Notes: a model not told the origin generated them from the letters alone. Positions 50,488-60,095 are shown, counted from the first letter of the stretch. The stretch: 64,000 nt of DNA from Flavobacteriales bacterium (GCA_026129465.1 JAHCIA010000001.1:1063964-1127963); one strand, 5' to 3'. Numbers and translations are program-made.

Positions 50488-52014
50488 ATGCGGACCACGT
50501 ACCACCTCGTCACCATGTTGCTCCTGATCGTGCCGGCCATCGGATACGCCCAGGAGAAGGAGAAGAAGGAGGCCAAGCCGATCGTCTACCGGTACCCGGA
50601 GCCGAGCGTCACACGCCACCAGGCGACCGTGAATGGGGAACGCATCGCCTACACCGCCACGACCGGCCACCTGGTGATGCTGGACGAGAAGGGCGCCAAA
50701 CGATCGCACAACTTCTACATCGCCTACACCAAGGACCAGCCCAAGGACAAGGCGGCCGATCCGTCCAAGCGGCCGGTCACCTTCGTGTTCAACGGCGGTC
50801 CGGGCTCCAGTTCGGTGTGGCTGCACATGGGTGCGCTGGGTCCGAAGCGGGTGACGATGGAGGATGACGGCACCAGCACGCCACCACCCTATTCGGTGGT
50901 CGACAACAACTATTCCTGGTTGGACAAGACCGATCTCGTCTTCATCGACCCCATCGAAACCGGCTACAGCCGCCCGGCCGAGGAGGTGGACAAGAAAGAG
51001 TTCACCGGCTACGCCGAGGATCTCAAGAGCGTGGGCGACTTCATCCACAAGTACGTTTCGCAGAACGGCCGCTGGGCCTCGCCCAAGTTCCTCGCTGGTG
51101 AGAGCTACGGCACCACGCGCGCGGCGGGGCTTTCAGGCTATCTGCAGGACCGCCACGGCATGTACCTCAATGGCATCGTGCTCATCAGCGCGGTGATGAA
51201 CTTCCAAACGCTGCGCGACACCGAAGGCAATGACCTGCCCTACGCGCTATATCTGCCCAGCTTCGCCGCCACCGCCTACCACCACGGCAAGATCGACAAG
51301 GCCCGCTTCCCGGTGGAACAGGAATTCCTTCGCGAGGTGGAACGTTTCGCGATCACCGATTACACGCTCTTCCTAATGAAAGGCACACGCACCAACAAGG
51401 AGGAACGAGATGCCATGGCGGAACGGCTCAGCGCCTACATGGGCATCGGCCCGGACGTCATTGCGCGGAACCATCACCGGATCAATACCCGGGCCTTCAC
51501 CAAGGAGCTGCTGCGCGAGGAGGGCCGCACCATCGGGCGCTTCGATGGCACGGTAAAAGGCATCGACCGCAGCGACGCCGGCGACGGCTTCGACTTCGAC
51601 CCCAGCTACAACCTCACCATCTACGGGCCATACACCATGGCCATCAACGACCATCTGCGCAACACGCTGCGCTACGAGAACAGCGACATGGTCTACGAGA
51701 TCCTCACGGGCAAGGTGCGGCCCTGGAACTGGGGCTGCGAGGAGAACCACTTCCTGAACAACGCCGAAACGCTCCGTTCGGCCATCCACAAGAACCCGCG
51801 GCTGAAGGTGCTCATCTGCAACGGCTACTACGACCTGGCCACACCCTACTTCGCCACGGAATACACCGTGGACCATCTCTTCCTGCATGAGGAGTACCGG
51901 GACAACGTCACCATGGCCTACTACAACGCCGGGCACATGATGTACAGCATCCGCACGGAGTTGGAGAAATTCACGGCGGATGCCAGGGCCTTCTACAAGG
52001 CGTGCGGGTATTGA
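50488..52014 (+). CDS. secreted serine carboxypeptidase (S10 family)
   Basis: A 508-residue protein with a signal peptide (ending IGYAQ). The S10 motifs are clear: VFNGGPGSSSVWLHMGALGP oxyanion region, LAGESYGTTRAAGLS with the nucleophile Ser206, NGYYDLATPY (Asp) and YNAGHMMY (His). These enzymes remove C-terminal residues at low pH. No T9SS sorting domain is present, so periplasmic or directly exported location is likely. TAGCATTG 5 nt before the ATG is a degenerate -7 box. Confidence 0.92.
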   Translation: MRTTYHLVTMLLLIVPAIGYAQEKEKKEAKPIVYRYPEPSVTRHQATVNGERIAYTATTGHLVMLDEKGAKRSHNFYIAYTKDQPKDKAADPSKRPVTFVFNGGPGSSSVWLHMGALGPKRVTMEDDGTSTPPPYSVVDNNYSWLDKTDLVFIDPIETGYSRPAEEVDKKEFTGYAEDLKSVGDFIHKYVSQNGRWASPKFLAGESYGTTRAAGLSGYLQDRHGMYLNGIVLISAVMNFQTLRDTEGNDLPYALYLPSFAATAYHHGKIDKARFPVEQEFLREVERFAITDYTLFLMKGTRTNKEERDAMAERLSAYMGIGPDVIARNHHRINTRAFTKELLREEGRTIGRFDGTVKGIDRSDAGDGFDFDPSYNLTIYGPYTMAINDHLRNTLRYENSDMVYEILTGKVRPWNWGCEENHFLNNAETLRSAIHKNPRLKVLICNGYYDLATPYFATEYTVDHLFLHEEYRDNVTMAYYNAGHMMYSIRTELEKFTADARAFYKACGY

Positions 52015-52092
52015 GATGATGCCTGCTGTCCACGACACCTTCGCGAAGCGGGTTGTGGAAAACTGATCCCCTCCCCTCCCACCCCCGCCGGG

Positions 52093-52100
52093 TAACTTCG
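52093..52100 (+). promoter_or_regulatory. -7 box TAACTTCG far upstream of dnaE
   Basis: It is 138 nt before the dnaE ATG; the intervening leader is filled by a GTTGTC-type repeat (52116-52190). Confidence 0.4.
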
Positions 52101-52115
52101 GCCACCCAAGGCGCG

Positions 52116-52190
52116 GTTGTCAGGGTGCAGTTGTCGGTTGTCCGTGCGTAGTCGCGACGAGGCCCTTGCCAGCGCGGGTCCTGACAACTG
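52116..52190. repeat. GTTGTC-type repeat with inverted arms in the dnaE leader
   Basis: GTTGTCAGG (52116-52124) pairs with CCTGACAAC (52180-52188), with further nested CAGTTGTC / GACAACTG words. CGGTTGTCCGT (52135-52145) is identical to bases 7890-7900, linking it to the inverted repeat there. Confidence 0.65.
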
Positions 52191-52238
52191 ACAACCAGCA
52201 ACTGACGATCCGGTAGTGCCCCCTGCACGAAGCACATC

Positions 52239-55200
52239 ATGCAATTCTCCCATCTCCACGTCCACACCCAGTTCAGCCTCCTCGACGGCGCCGCCGCCAT
52301 CCCCAACCTGTACAAGAAGGCCATCGCCGACGGCCAACCCGCCCTGGCCATCACCGACCACGGCAACATGTTCGGGGTGTTCAAGTTCGTGGCCGAAGCG
52401 GGCAAGCACAAGAACGAGGACGGCAGCCTGAAGGTGAAGCCCATCGTGGGCTGCGAGTTCTACCTGGTGGAGGACCGCCACAAGAAGCAGTTCACCCGCG
52501 AGGAGAAGGACCGTCGCTACCACCAGCTGCTGCTGGCCAAGAACGCCGAGGGCTACGCCAACCTGAGCAAGCTCTGCAGCCTGGGCTACATCGAGGGCTT
52601 CTACAGCAAGTACCCGCGCATCGACAAGGAACTGGTGCTGCGGTACCACAAGGGCCTGATCGCCACCACCTGCTGCCTGGCCGCCAGCGTGCCGCGCACC
52701 ATCCTGCGCAAGGGCGAGGAAGCCGGTGAGCAGGAGTTCCGCTGGTGGCTGGACCTCTTCGGCGAGGATTACTACATCGAACTGCAGCGCCACGGCATCG
52801 GCGACCAGGACAAAGTGAACGCCGTGCTGCTGAAATGGGCAGCCAAGTACAACGTGCCCGTGATCGCCAGCAACGACAGCCACTACGTGGAGCGCGAGGA
52901 CGCCAACGCGCACGACATCCTGCTGTGCATCAACACCGGCGAGAAGCAGAGCACGCCCAGCGCCAAGGACTTCGATGATGAGGAAAGCAAGCCCAAGGGC
53001 ACCCGCTTCGCCTTCGCCAACGACGAGTTCTTCTTCAAGACAAGGGACGAGATGGCGCGCGTGTTCCACGACATCCCCGAGGCGCTGGACAACACGCAAC
53101 GCATCGTCGACAAGATCGAACCGCTGAAGCTGAAGCAGGACATCCTCCTCCCCAACTTCCAGATCCCTGCGGGCTTCACCGACCAGGATGAGTACCTGCG
53201 GCACCTGACGTACGAGGGGGCGGTGCGGCGGTGGCTGGCCAGCGGCCAGGGGCCAGCGGCCAGCAGCAGCGCGGAGGCCGGGCTCGTGGGCGGCATAGAT
53301 TCCCTCGACCCCAAGATCAAGGAGCGCCTCGACTTCGAGCTGTTCACGATCAAGACCATGGGCTTCGCGGGCTATTTCCTCATCACGCAGGACTTCATCA
53401 ACGCGGGCCGCGGCATGGGCGTGTTCGTGGGGCCGGGGCGTGGCAGCGCGGCGGGCAGCGCGGTGGCCTATTGCATCGGCATCACCAACATCGACCCCAT
53501 CAAGTACGACCTGCTGTTCGAGCGATTCCTCAATCCGGAGCGCAAGAGCATGCCCGATATCGACACCGACTTCGACGACGAAGGCCGGCAGAAAGTGCTG
53601 GACTACGTGGTGGAGAAGTACGGCAAGGACCAGGTGGCGCACATCGTCACCTACAGCAGCATGGCCGCCAAGCTGAGCATCCGCGACGTGGCGCGTGTGC
53701 TGGACCTGCCGCTGGCCGAGGCGGACCGTCTGGCCAAGCTGGTACCCGAGCGGCCCGGGATCGAACTGGGGCGTGTGCTGCGCGCCCCCTTGGAAGGCCC
53801 CAAGAGCCTGAAGGAAAAGGAGAACCTCGGCGCTGATGAAATGGCCGGGGTGAAGCAGTTGCGCGAGATCCTCGAGAGCGGCGAACTCACCGCCGATGTG
53901 CTGCGCGAGGCCGAAAAGCTCGAGGGCAGCGTGCGCGGTACGGGCATCCACGCGGCCGGCATCATCATCGCTCCCAAGGACCTGAAGGAGATCCTGCCGG
54001 TGTGCACCGCCAAGGACGCCAAGCTGCTGGTGACGCAGTACGAGGGCAAGGTGGTGGAGGACGCCGGAGTGATCAAAATGGACTTCCTGGGCCTGAAGAC
54101 CCTCACCATCATCCGCGATGCGCTGCGCATGGTCCAGGCCAATACGGGGCGGTGGATCGAGATCGACGAGATCCCGCTGGACGACCCCAAGACCTACGCG
54201 CTCTACCAGCGCGCCGAGACCAACGGCACCTTCCAGTTCGAGAGCCCCCCCATGCAGAAGTGGCTCCGCCTGCTGAAGGCCGACCAGTTCGGCGACCTCA
54301 TCGCCATGAACGCCCTGTACCGCCCGGGGCCCATGGAATACATCCCCAACTTCATCAAGCGCAAGCACGGCCAGGAAAAGATCCTGTACGATCTGCCCGA
54401 GATGGAGGAATACCTCGGGGAGACCTACGGCATCACCGTGTACCAGGAGCAGGTGATGCTGCTCAGCCAGAAGCTCGCCGGCTTCAGCAAGGGCGATGCG
54501 GACGTGCTGCGCAAGGCCATGGGCAAGAAGGACCGCGCCACGCTGGACAAGATGAAGGGCAGGTTCCTGGAGGGTACCAAGGAGCGCGGCTTCGACCCCA
54601 AGGTGTGCGAGAAGATCTGGACCGACTGGGAGGCCTTCGCGCAGTACGCCTTCAACAAATCACACAGCACCTGCTACGCCTTCGTGGCCTACCAGACCGC
54701 CTGGCTGAAGGCCAACTACCCGGCGGAGTATATGGCCAGCGTGCTCACGCACAACCAGAGCAGCATCGACAAGGTCACCTTCTTCATGGAGGAGTGCCGC
54801 CGCATGGGGATCCCGGTGCTGGGTCCCGACGTGAACGAGAGCGGTTACCAGTTCAGCGTGAACAAGAAGGGTGAGATCCGCTTCGGCCTGGGCGCCGTGA
54901 AGGGCGTGGGTGAAGGCGCCGTGGAGGCCATCGTGCAGGAACGCGGGAAGAACGGTCCCTTCAACAGCGTGTTCGACATGGTGCGCCGCACGGACCTGCG
55001 CGCCGCCAACCGCAAAGCCCTGGAAAGCCTGGCCTACGCGGGTGCCTTCGACGGACTCGGCGTGCCTCGCGCCTGCTTCTTCCACAGCGCCGGTGAAGGC
55101 AAGCCCACCTGGATCGAGACCCTCGTGCGCTACGGCCAGCAGTGCCAGAGCGATGCCGAGGCCGCCCAGGTGAGCATGTTCGGCGACGACGTGGAGGGCG

Positions 55201-55895
55201 CCAACATCCCCGAACCGGCCGTGCCGCAGATCGAGGGCTGGAGCGCGCTGGAACAGCTGCATTACGAGAAGGACGTGATCGGCTTCTACCTCAGCGGCCA
55301 TCCCATGGACGACCACCGGCTGGAGATCCAGCACCTGTGCAATTGCACCCTGCCGGAGTTGAAGGACCTTGCCACCCTCAACGGCCGCGACATCGCCTTC
55401 GCCGGCATCGTCACCAAGGCCGAACACCGCATCGCCAAGAGCGGCAAGCCCTTCGGGAGCATGGCCCTGGAAGACCACCACGGCAACCACGAGTTCATGT
55501 TCTTCAGCGAGGACTACCTGAAGTTCAAGCACTTCCTGCAGAGCGGCGCGCTGCTCTTCATCAAGGGCCGGGTAAGCCTGCGCACCTGGGGCCGCGATGA
55601 AGGCCAGCCCGAGTTCAAGATCCTGAGTGTGGACCTGCTCAGCGACGTCCGCGAGAAGTACATCACCAAACTGAACCTGGTGGTGGACGCCGATCAAGTG
55701 ACCGATGATGCGGCACGCGAGCTGGGGCAGTTGCTCAAAGCCAGCCCCGGCAATTGCAAGGTGAACGTGAAGCTCTCCAGCCAACTGGAGAAAGTGGGCG
55801 TGGAAGCACCCAGCAAACTGCAAGGCGTGGCGGTGACGGAAGAGTTGATCAGAGGCCTGGACGGTCTTGCTGAGGTGAAGTGGTCGTTGAATTGA
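52239..55895 (+). CDS. dnaE: DNA polymerase III alpha subunit
   Basis: A 1218-residue replicative polymerase. It begins with the PHP domain ([29 protein letters not shown]). The polymerase core has the catalytic motifs [18 protein letters not shown] and [16 protein letters not shown], then [12 protein letters not shown] and [18 protein letters not shown] helix-hairpin-helix, a C-terminal OB-fold ([18 protein letters not shown]) and a tau-binding tail follow. Unusually, a low-complexity insert of about 20 residues (residues 332-351, [20 protein letters not shown]) encoded by GGCCAGC-type repeats interrupts the stretch before the conserved [12 protein letters not shown] segment. It heads the dnaE-trx-DUF58 neighbourhood. 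Confidence 0.97.
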   Translation: MQFSHLHVHTQFSLLDGAAAIPNLYKKAIADGQPALAITDHGNMFGVFKFVAEAGKHKNEDGSLKVKPIVGCEFYLVEDRHKKQFTREEKDRRYHQLLLAKNAEGYANLSKLCSLGYIEGFYSKYPRIDKELVLRYHKGLIATTCCLAASVPRTILRKGEEAGEQEFRWWLDLFGEDYYIELQRHGIGDQDKVNAVLLKWAAKYNVPVIASNDSHYVEREDANAHDILLCINTGEKQSTPSAKDFDDEESKPKGTRFAFANDEFFFKTRDEMARVFHDIPEALDNTQRIVDKIEPLKLKQDILLPNFQIPAGFTDQDEYLRHLTYEGAVRRWLASGQGPAASSSAEAGLVGGIDSLDPKIKERLDFELFTIKTMGFAGYFLITQDFINAGRGMGVFVGPGRGSAAGSAVAYCIGITNIDPIKYDLLFERFLNPERKSMPDIDTDFDDEGRQKVLDYVVEKYGKDQVAHIVTYSSMAAKLSIRDVARVLDLPLAEADRLAKLVPERPGIELGRVLRAPLEGPKSLKEKENLGADEMAGVKQLREILESGELTADVLREAEKLEGSVRGTGIHAAGIIIAPKDLKEILPVCTAKDAKLLVTQYEGKVVEDAGVIKMDFLGLKTLTIIRDALRMVQANTGRWIEIDEIPLDDPKTYALYQRAETNGTFQFESPPMQKWLRLLKADQFGDLIAMNALYRPGPMEYIPNFIKRKHGQEKILYDLPEMEEYLGETYGITVYQEQVMLLSQKLAGFSKGDADVLRKAMGKKDRATLDKMKGRFLEGTKERGFDPKVCEKIWTDWEAFAQYAFNKSHSTCYAFVAYQTAWLKANYPAEYMASVLTHNQSSIDKVTFFMEECRRMGIPVLGPDVNESGYQFSVNKKGEIRFGLGAVKGVGEGAVEAIVQERGKNGPFNSVFDMVRRTDLRAANRKALESLAYAGAFDGLGVPRACFFHSAGEGKPTWIETLVRYGQQCQSDAEAAQVSMFGDDVEGANIPEPAVPQIEGWSALEQLHYEKDVIGFYLSGHPMDDHRLEIQHLCNCTLPELKDLATLNGRDIAFAGIVTKAEHRIAKSGKPFGSMALEDHHGNHEFMFFSEDYLKFKHFLQSGALLFIKGRVSLRTWGRDEGQPEFKILSVDLLSDVREKYITKLNLVVDADQVTDDAARELGQLLKASPGNCKVNVKLSSQLEKVGVEAPSKLQGVAVTEELIRGLDGLAEVKWSLN
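53237..53270. repeat. GGCCAGC-type short repeats inside dnaE
   Basis: Imperfect repeats of GGCCAGC / GGCCAG encode the Ala/Ser/Gly insert of DnaE. The frame is preserved, so the insertion is tolerated in a loop. Confidence 0.6.
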
Positions 55896-55963
55896 CGCCC
55901 CCCTTGGAACCCTGCCTTTCCGTCAGGTTGCTTTCCATGGCAAGGACTTCGCGGGGCGAGCGG

Positions 55964-55971
55964 TACCTTTG
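55964..55971 (+). promoter_or_regulatory. perfect -7 box TACCTTTG for thioredoxin
   Basis: It lies 58 nt before the trx ATG at 56030. Confidence 0.5.
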
Positions 55972-56029
55972 CATCCGCAAGGAAGGACCGTACATCAACC
56001 CTCAAGCGCTTCGGCGCACCAGCAAGCAC

Positions 56030-56353
56030 ATGGCACTCGAATTCACCGACAGCAACTTCGAAGAACTCGTCCTCAAGAGCGACAAGCCCGTACTCGTGGA
56101 CTTCTGGGCCGAATGGTGCGGCCCCTGCCGCATGGTGGGTCCCGTGGTGGAGGAATTGGCCAAGGAATACGATGGCAAGGCCGTCATCGGCAAGCTCAAC
56201 GTGGACCACAACGCCGCCATCAGCATGAAGTACGGCATCCGCAGCATCCCCACGCTGCTGGTGTTCAAGAATGGCGAGGTGGTGGACCGTGCCGTGGGCG
56301 CCGTGCCCAAGAGCGCGCTGGTGCAGAAGCTGGATGGGCAGCTGGCCCAGTGA
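56030..56353 (+). CDS. trxA: thioredoxin
   Basis: A 107-residue protein of standard length with the active site WCGPC (Trp29-Cys33), then [20 protein letters not shown] (cis-Pro region) and [11 protein letters not shown]. It is the general disulfide reductant of the cytoplasm. The ATG at 56030 is chosen because the family N-terminus ([14 protein letters not shown]) begins there; in-frame ATGs upstream overlap the promoter. A strong terminator follows at 56414-56439. Confidence 0.97.
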   Translation: MALEFTDSNFEELVLKSDKPVLVDFWAEWCGPCRMVGPVVEELAKEYDGKAVIGKLNVDHNAAISMKYGIRSIPTLLVFKNGEVVDRAVGAVPKSALVQKLDGQLAQ

Positions 56354-56413
56354 ATGTGAAGAAGCGAGCATGGTGATGGTGGCGATGAAGTAGCCACCCC
56401 TGCCAAAGCGACC

Positions 56414-56439
56414 GAAAGCCCGGGCCATCCCGGGCTTTC
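56414..56439 (+). terminator. hairpin terminator after thioredoxin
   Basis: Perfect 11-bp arms GAAAGCCCGGG / CCCGGGCTTTC around a CCAT loop. The left-side A run gives poly-U on the other strand only, but the stem is strong. Confidence 0.75.
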
Positions 56440-56476
56440 CAGTTCCTCACCATTCTCTCCCGACCTTTGCTTCCGC

Positions 56477-57400
56477 ATGCCCATCGAACAGCGACACATC
56501 CAAGCCCTCAGCGCCCTTGAATTCAAGGCGCGGCAGGTGGTGGAAGGCTTCCTGGCCGGGTTGCACAAGAGCCCCTTCCACGGCTTCAGCGTGGAGTTCG
56601 CCGAGCACCGCGCATACAACAGCGGTGAGAGCACGCGCCACATCGACTGGAAGCTGTATGCCCGCACCGACAAGCTTTTCGTGAAGCGCTACGAGGAGGA
56701 GACCAACCTGCGCTGCGAGCTGGTGGTGGACGCCTCCTCCTCCATGTACTTCCCGGCGAAGGAAGAGGCCGGCGAGTTCAACAAGATGGAATTCGCCGTG
56801 CATGCCGCGGCGGCCTTCATCCAATTGCTGCGCAAGCAGCGCGATGCCGTGGGGCTCACGGTCTTCAGGGACCAGGTGGAACTCACCGAGCGCACCCGCA
56901 GCAACGCCGTTCACCTGCGCCAGTTGATGGTACATCTCGAAGGGCTGTTGGCCGAGGAAGCTCCGGCGCGTGGGCAGGTCACCGGTGTGGTAGAGGCCCT
57001 GCACGATATCGCACGGCGTGCCCACCGCCGCAGTTTGGTGGTGGTGCTGAGCGACATGCTGGACAGTGCCGACCGCGAGGCGGAGGTCTTCGAGGCCCTG
57101 CAACACCTGCGCTTCAACAAGCACGACATCATCCTCTTCCACGTGGTGGACCGCAAGCATGAACTGGAGTTGGACCTGCAGGACCGCCCCTACACCTTCG
57201 TGGACGTGGAAAGCGGCGAGCAGGTGAAGGCCCACCCCAGCGAGGTGCGTGAGGCATACAAGGCCGCCATGTCCGAGCGCTGGCACCGCCTCAAGCTCAA
57301 GTGCGGCCAGTACCGCATCGATCTGGTGGAGGCCGACATCAACAAGGGCTTCGAACCGGTGCTGCTGGAATTCCTCACCAAGCGCGGCAGGCTCTACTGA
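56477..57400 (+). CDS. DUF58 (VWA-like) protein
   Basis: A 307-residue protein. GFSVEFAEHRAYNSGESTRHIDWKLYART is the DUF58 signature, followed by the MIDAS-like ELVVDASSSMYF and SLVVVLSDMLD of its VWA-type fold. DUF58 proteins commonly accompany MoxR-type AAA ATPases, whose gene is not in this window. GACCTTTG (56462-56469), one base off consensus, stands 7 nt before the ATG. Its cellular role is unproven; a chaperone or membrane-assembly function is the usual suggestion. Confidence 0.9.
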   Translation: MPIEQRHIQALSALEFKARQVVEGFLAGLHKSPFHGFSVEFAEHRAYNSGESTRHIDWKLYARTDKLFVKRYEEETNLRCELVVDASSSMYFPAKEEAGEFNKMEFAVHAAAAFIQLLRKQRDAVGLTVFRDQVELTERTRSNAVHLRQLMVHLEGLLAEEAPARGQVTGVVEALHDIARRAHRRSLVVVLSDMLDSADREAEVFEALQHLRFNKHDIILFHVVDRKHELELDLQDRPYTFVDVESGEQVKAHPSEVREAYKAAMSERWHRLKLKCGQYRIDLVEADINKGFEPVLLEFLTKRGRLY

Positions 57401-57455
57401 ACCCCGGCCCGGGCGCCTGGCGAACGCCGAACATCCCAACTTCCGATCAGAACTT

Positions 57456-57463
57456 TACATTTG
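57456..57463 (+). promoter_or_regulatory. perfect -7 box TACATTTG for tRNA-Asp
   Basis: It lies 30 nt before the mature tRNA-Asp 5' end, a second stable-RNA example of this motif. Confidence 0.55.
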
Positions 57464-57493
57464 CACCCGCCTCGCGGAAATGCGGGGCTGAAC

Positions 57494-57567
57494 GGACCGG
57501 TAGTTCAGCTGGTTAGAATGCCGCCCTGTCACGGCGGAGGTCGCGGGTTCGAGTCCCGTCCGGTCCG
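57494..57567 (+). tRNA. tRNA-Asp (anticodon GTC)
   Basis: Acceptor GGACCGG pairs with CCGGTCC, with discriminator G at 57567 and no encoded CCA. The D-arm contains AGCTGGTTAGAATG. The anticodon arm is CCGCC-CTGTCAC-GGCGG with anticodon GTC, and the T-arm has GGTTCGAGTCC. A complete, canonical tRNA-Asp. Confidence 0.98.
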
Positions 57568-57571
57568 CAAG

Positions 57572-57595
57572 AAGCCCCTGGCCCAGGGGCTTTTT
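57572..57595 (+). terminator. intrinsic terminator after tRNA-Asp
   Basis: AAGCCCCTGG / CCAGGGGCTT arms are followed directly by TTTTT, 4 nt after the tRNA. Confidence 0.88.
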
Positions 57596-57652
57596 CATTT
57601 GTAGCCAACATCCCGCACGCAGCATGGCGAAGATGCGGGCAGGCCCGTCCGG

Positions 57653-58504
57653 TCACAGGGTGAACGGCAGCCGGTGCACCCCGGCATCCTGCTGGGTCCA
57701 GGCATGGATGGCATAGGGGCCCGGTGGCCAGTCCAACACAGGCACCTCGAACACCAGCCGGTGGACGCCCCGGTCCAGCATCGTATCCCGGTGAAGCACG
57801 TGCATCACCCTGCCCCGCCGGTCCAGGACGATGGCATGGAAACGCACGCCTGCCGGCGCATCCACCACAAGGGCCCGTTGGATCGCTTCCGGAACGCCGC
57901 TGCACATGCGGTCCTCCTCGGCCCTGAACCGCATGCTGTAACGCGGTGGCGGCTGGCCACTCAGGCGGCTCACCACCAGGCGCAGCGTGTCCGTGGCGCT
58001 GCTGTCCAGGGAGCCCATGCCGGCGATGCTGTAGCCATCGCTCATTACCCAAACGGCCGACTGGGCCAGGTCGTCCGGGTAGTCGCCCGCCGCTATGGCC
58101 GTCGCCACAGCCACGAGTCCAGGGGCGGCCCATTGGCCCGGCCGATAGGGTTCGCCTTCCTGCGGCCCACGCAAGGGTCCTTGGGTGCACAGGGCGCGGC
58201 AGACCACCGTGCGTGACGCGCCAGCTGAAAGGTCCAGCACCTCCTCCCGCACCACCAGCAGGTCCTGCACGCCTTCGTCGATGCTGGTGAAGACCCAGCC
58301 CGCCGGAATGGTGGTGCGCACCGTGGCACCGGAGGTGTTCCGCACCACGGCCTTCACGTCGCCGCCGGTCGCTTCGTCGGCGGCCGTCACCTGTAGCGAG
58401 ATGGCACCACGACGCAGGACCTCATCCAGCGGGATCCGGTCCATGGCGGGTAGGACTTGTGCCACGGAAATGACCAGCACGGCGATCAGGTTGGAACGAA
58501 GCAT
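57653..58504 (-). CDS. secreted protein of unknown function
   Basis: A 283-residue protein with a signal-peptide-like N-terminus (IAVLVISVAQVLPAM). The body is beta-rich with few cysteines: VTAADEATGGDVKAVVRNTSG, TIPAGWVFTSIDEGVQDLLVV, and a final HRLVFEVPVLDWPPGPYAIHAW strand pair. I do not recognise the family. The central SAVWVMSDGYSIAGMGSLD segment has a mixed helix-strand pattern. It ends 85 nt from tRNA-Asp on the opposite strand. No T9SS domain is visible. Confidence 0.7.
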   Translation of the reverse strand: MLRSNLIAVLVISVAQVLPAMDRIPLDEVLRRGAISLQVTAADEATGGDVKAVVRNTSGATVRTTIPAGWVFTSIDEGVQDLLVVREEVLDLSAGASRTVVCRALCTQGPLRGPQEGEPYRPGQWAAPGLVAVATAIAAGDYPDDLAQSAVWVMSDGYSIAGMGSLDSSATDTLRLVVSRLSGQPPPRYSMRFRAEEDRMCSGVPEAIQRALVVDAPAGVRFHAIVLDRRGRVMHVLHRDTMLDRGVHRLVFEVPVLDWPPGPYAIHAWTQQDAGVHRLPFTL

Positions 58505-58652
58505 GGTGGAGAGCTTTCAGTTGGAACGCGCGCTGGGTGGGCGATCATTGCGGAAGCCGGTGTGTATCGCGAACCGGGCTGATCGGTGTCATGGGCTCCC
58601 GAGCGGCCTGTTTCCACCTTCGTTGCCCAAGCCACACCAACTGGATACCTCC

Positions 58653-60095
58653 ATGCGAAAGGCATCGCTTCTCCTGGTCCTGTCCTACACCGGCCACGCC
58701 CTCTTCGCCCAGGTCACCGTGGACTGGAACCAACCAGTCCAAGGGCTCTCCATCGCGCTGGACCAGGACAACAGCGTCTTCACCGTCAACTACGACGCCA
58801 ACCTCGGCGGCGATATCACGCTGATCAAGCGGAACAGCGATGGTGCGGAGCTTTGGCAGGCCGCCTACGACCAAACGAGCAGCACGCGCTTCGACCGCGC
58901 CACCTGGGTGGCCACCGACCAAGCGGGCAACGCCATCGTGGCCGGCACGGTGATGAGCGGCTTCAGCAACCCGGTGAACGCGAACGCCCTGGTGATGAAG
59001 TTCGGCCCCGAGGGGCAGTTCCTGTGGCGGGTGGAGTACGAGAGCGACTTCGATGGCTCCTCCACGCGCAAATGCCTGGTGGATATGGCCAACAACATCT
59101 ATGTGGTCGGGCTGGGCATGGGGCCCAACGGCATGGTGACCCAAGTGAAGAAGCTCGGGCCTGACGGCGCACCGGTCTGGTCCTGGTTCGATCCGGTGGG
59201 GATCGGAGCCCCGGTGAACATCAAGTTCACACCGGATAGCAACCTGGTGATCAGCGCACGCAGCATCACCGGGATCCTCAATGGTTACGCCAAGATCGAC
59301 CGCGACGGCAACAGCATCTGGAGCCTGCCCGGTGTGACCAGCCAGACGATCGGCGATGCGGCCGGTGATGGGGCCGGCAACACCTATTGCGTGCATGGTA
59401 CGCAAGGCGGAAGCGTGATCCGCAAACTGTCACCCACCGGAGCCGAGTTGTGGCAGAACACCTATGCCATCACCGCCTACCGCGTGGAGGTGGCGAGCGA
59501 TGGCGGCCCGGTGGTGAGTGGCTTCCCGGCCGGTGGCGGTGGTGGCGCGGCCTTCCTCAAAGCCGATGTGAGCGGTACCCAGTTGTGGTCCAACCCGGAT
59601 GCCGATGGGCCGAACATCTTCCTGCTGCACGCCCAGATGCTGCTCGATGCCGACGACAACGCCTACCTGTGCGCCGGCATCCTCTTCAATATGGGCGTCT
59701 GCAAAGTGAACAGCGATGGCAGCGGGGCATGGTACATCACGGCGGGCAGCGGCAACGCGCAGGGTTTCGCGCTGGGCACGGACAACAATGTCTACGTCAC
59801 CGGGGGTTCCACCTTGCGTTTGGGGCAGGGACTTCCCACCGCGATCACGGACTTCCCTCTGCGTGGTCCAGCCATCCGGGTATTCCCGGTTCCGACCCAT
59901 GATCGGATCCAGGTGGAATGGCACGGTCACATCCCGGTGCGCTGGCGCATCCGGTCGGTCTCCGGAGCAGCCATGGCGGAAGGCCACCTGCACGGATCGT
60001 TCGTGGATGTATCGTCCTTGCCGGCCGGCGTCTTCATCTTGGAAGTGACCGATGCATGGGGCGGCGCGGACAATGTGAGGTTGGTGAAGGAGTAG
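58653..60095 (+). CDS. secreted beta-propeller-like protein with T9SS sorting domain
   Basis: A 480-residue protein with a signal peptide (ending ALFAQ). Repeated YxxNLxGDITLIKRNSDGAELW-like blades (GNAIVAGTVMSGFSNPV, NNIYVVGLGMGPNG, GNTYCVHGTQGGSVIRKLSPTG) suggest a six- or seven-bladed propeller over residues 25-400. The last 75 residues (VFPVPTHDRIQVEW to LPAGVFILEVTDAWG) are a sorting domain. It is one of six T9SS-type proteins in this window. Ligand unknown. Confidence 0.85.
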   Translation: MRKASLLLVLSYTGHALFAQVTVDWNQPVQGLSIALDQDNSVFTVNYDANLGGDITLIKRNSDGAELWQAAYDQTSSTRFDRATWVATDQAGNAIVAGTVMSGFSNPVNANALVMKFGPEGQFLWRVEYESDFDGSSTRKCLVDMANNIYVVGLGMGPNGMVTQVKKLGPDGAPVWSWFDPVGIGAPVNIKFTPDSNLVISARSITGILNGYAKIDRDGNSIWSLPGVTSQTIGDAAGDGAGNTYCVHGTQGGSVIRKLSPTGAELWQNTYAITAYRVEVASDGGPVVSGFPAGGGGGAAFLKADVSGTQLWSNPDADGPNIFLLHAQMLLDADDNAYLCAGILFNMGVCKVNSDGSGAWYITAGSGNAQGFALGTDNNVYVTGGSTLRLGQGLPTAITDFPLRGPAIRVFPVPTHDRIQVEWHGHIPVRWRIRSVSGAAMAEGHLHGSFVDVSSLPAGVFILEVTDAWGGADNVRLVKE

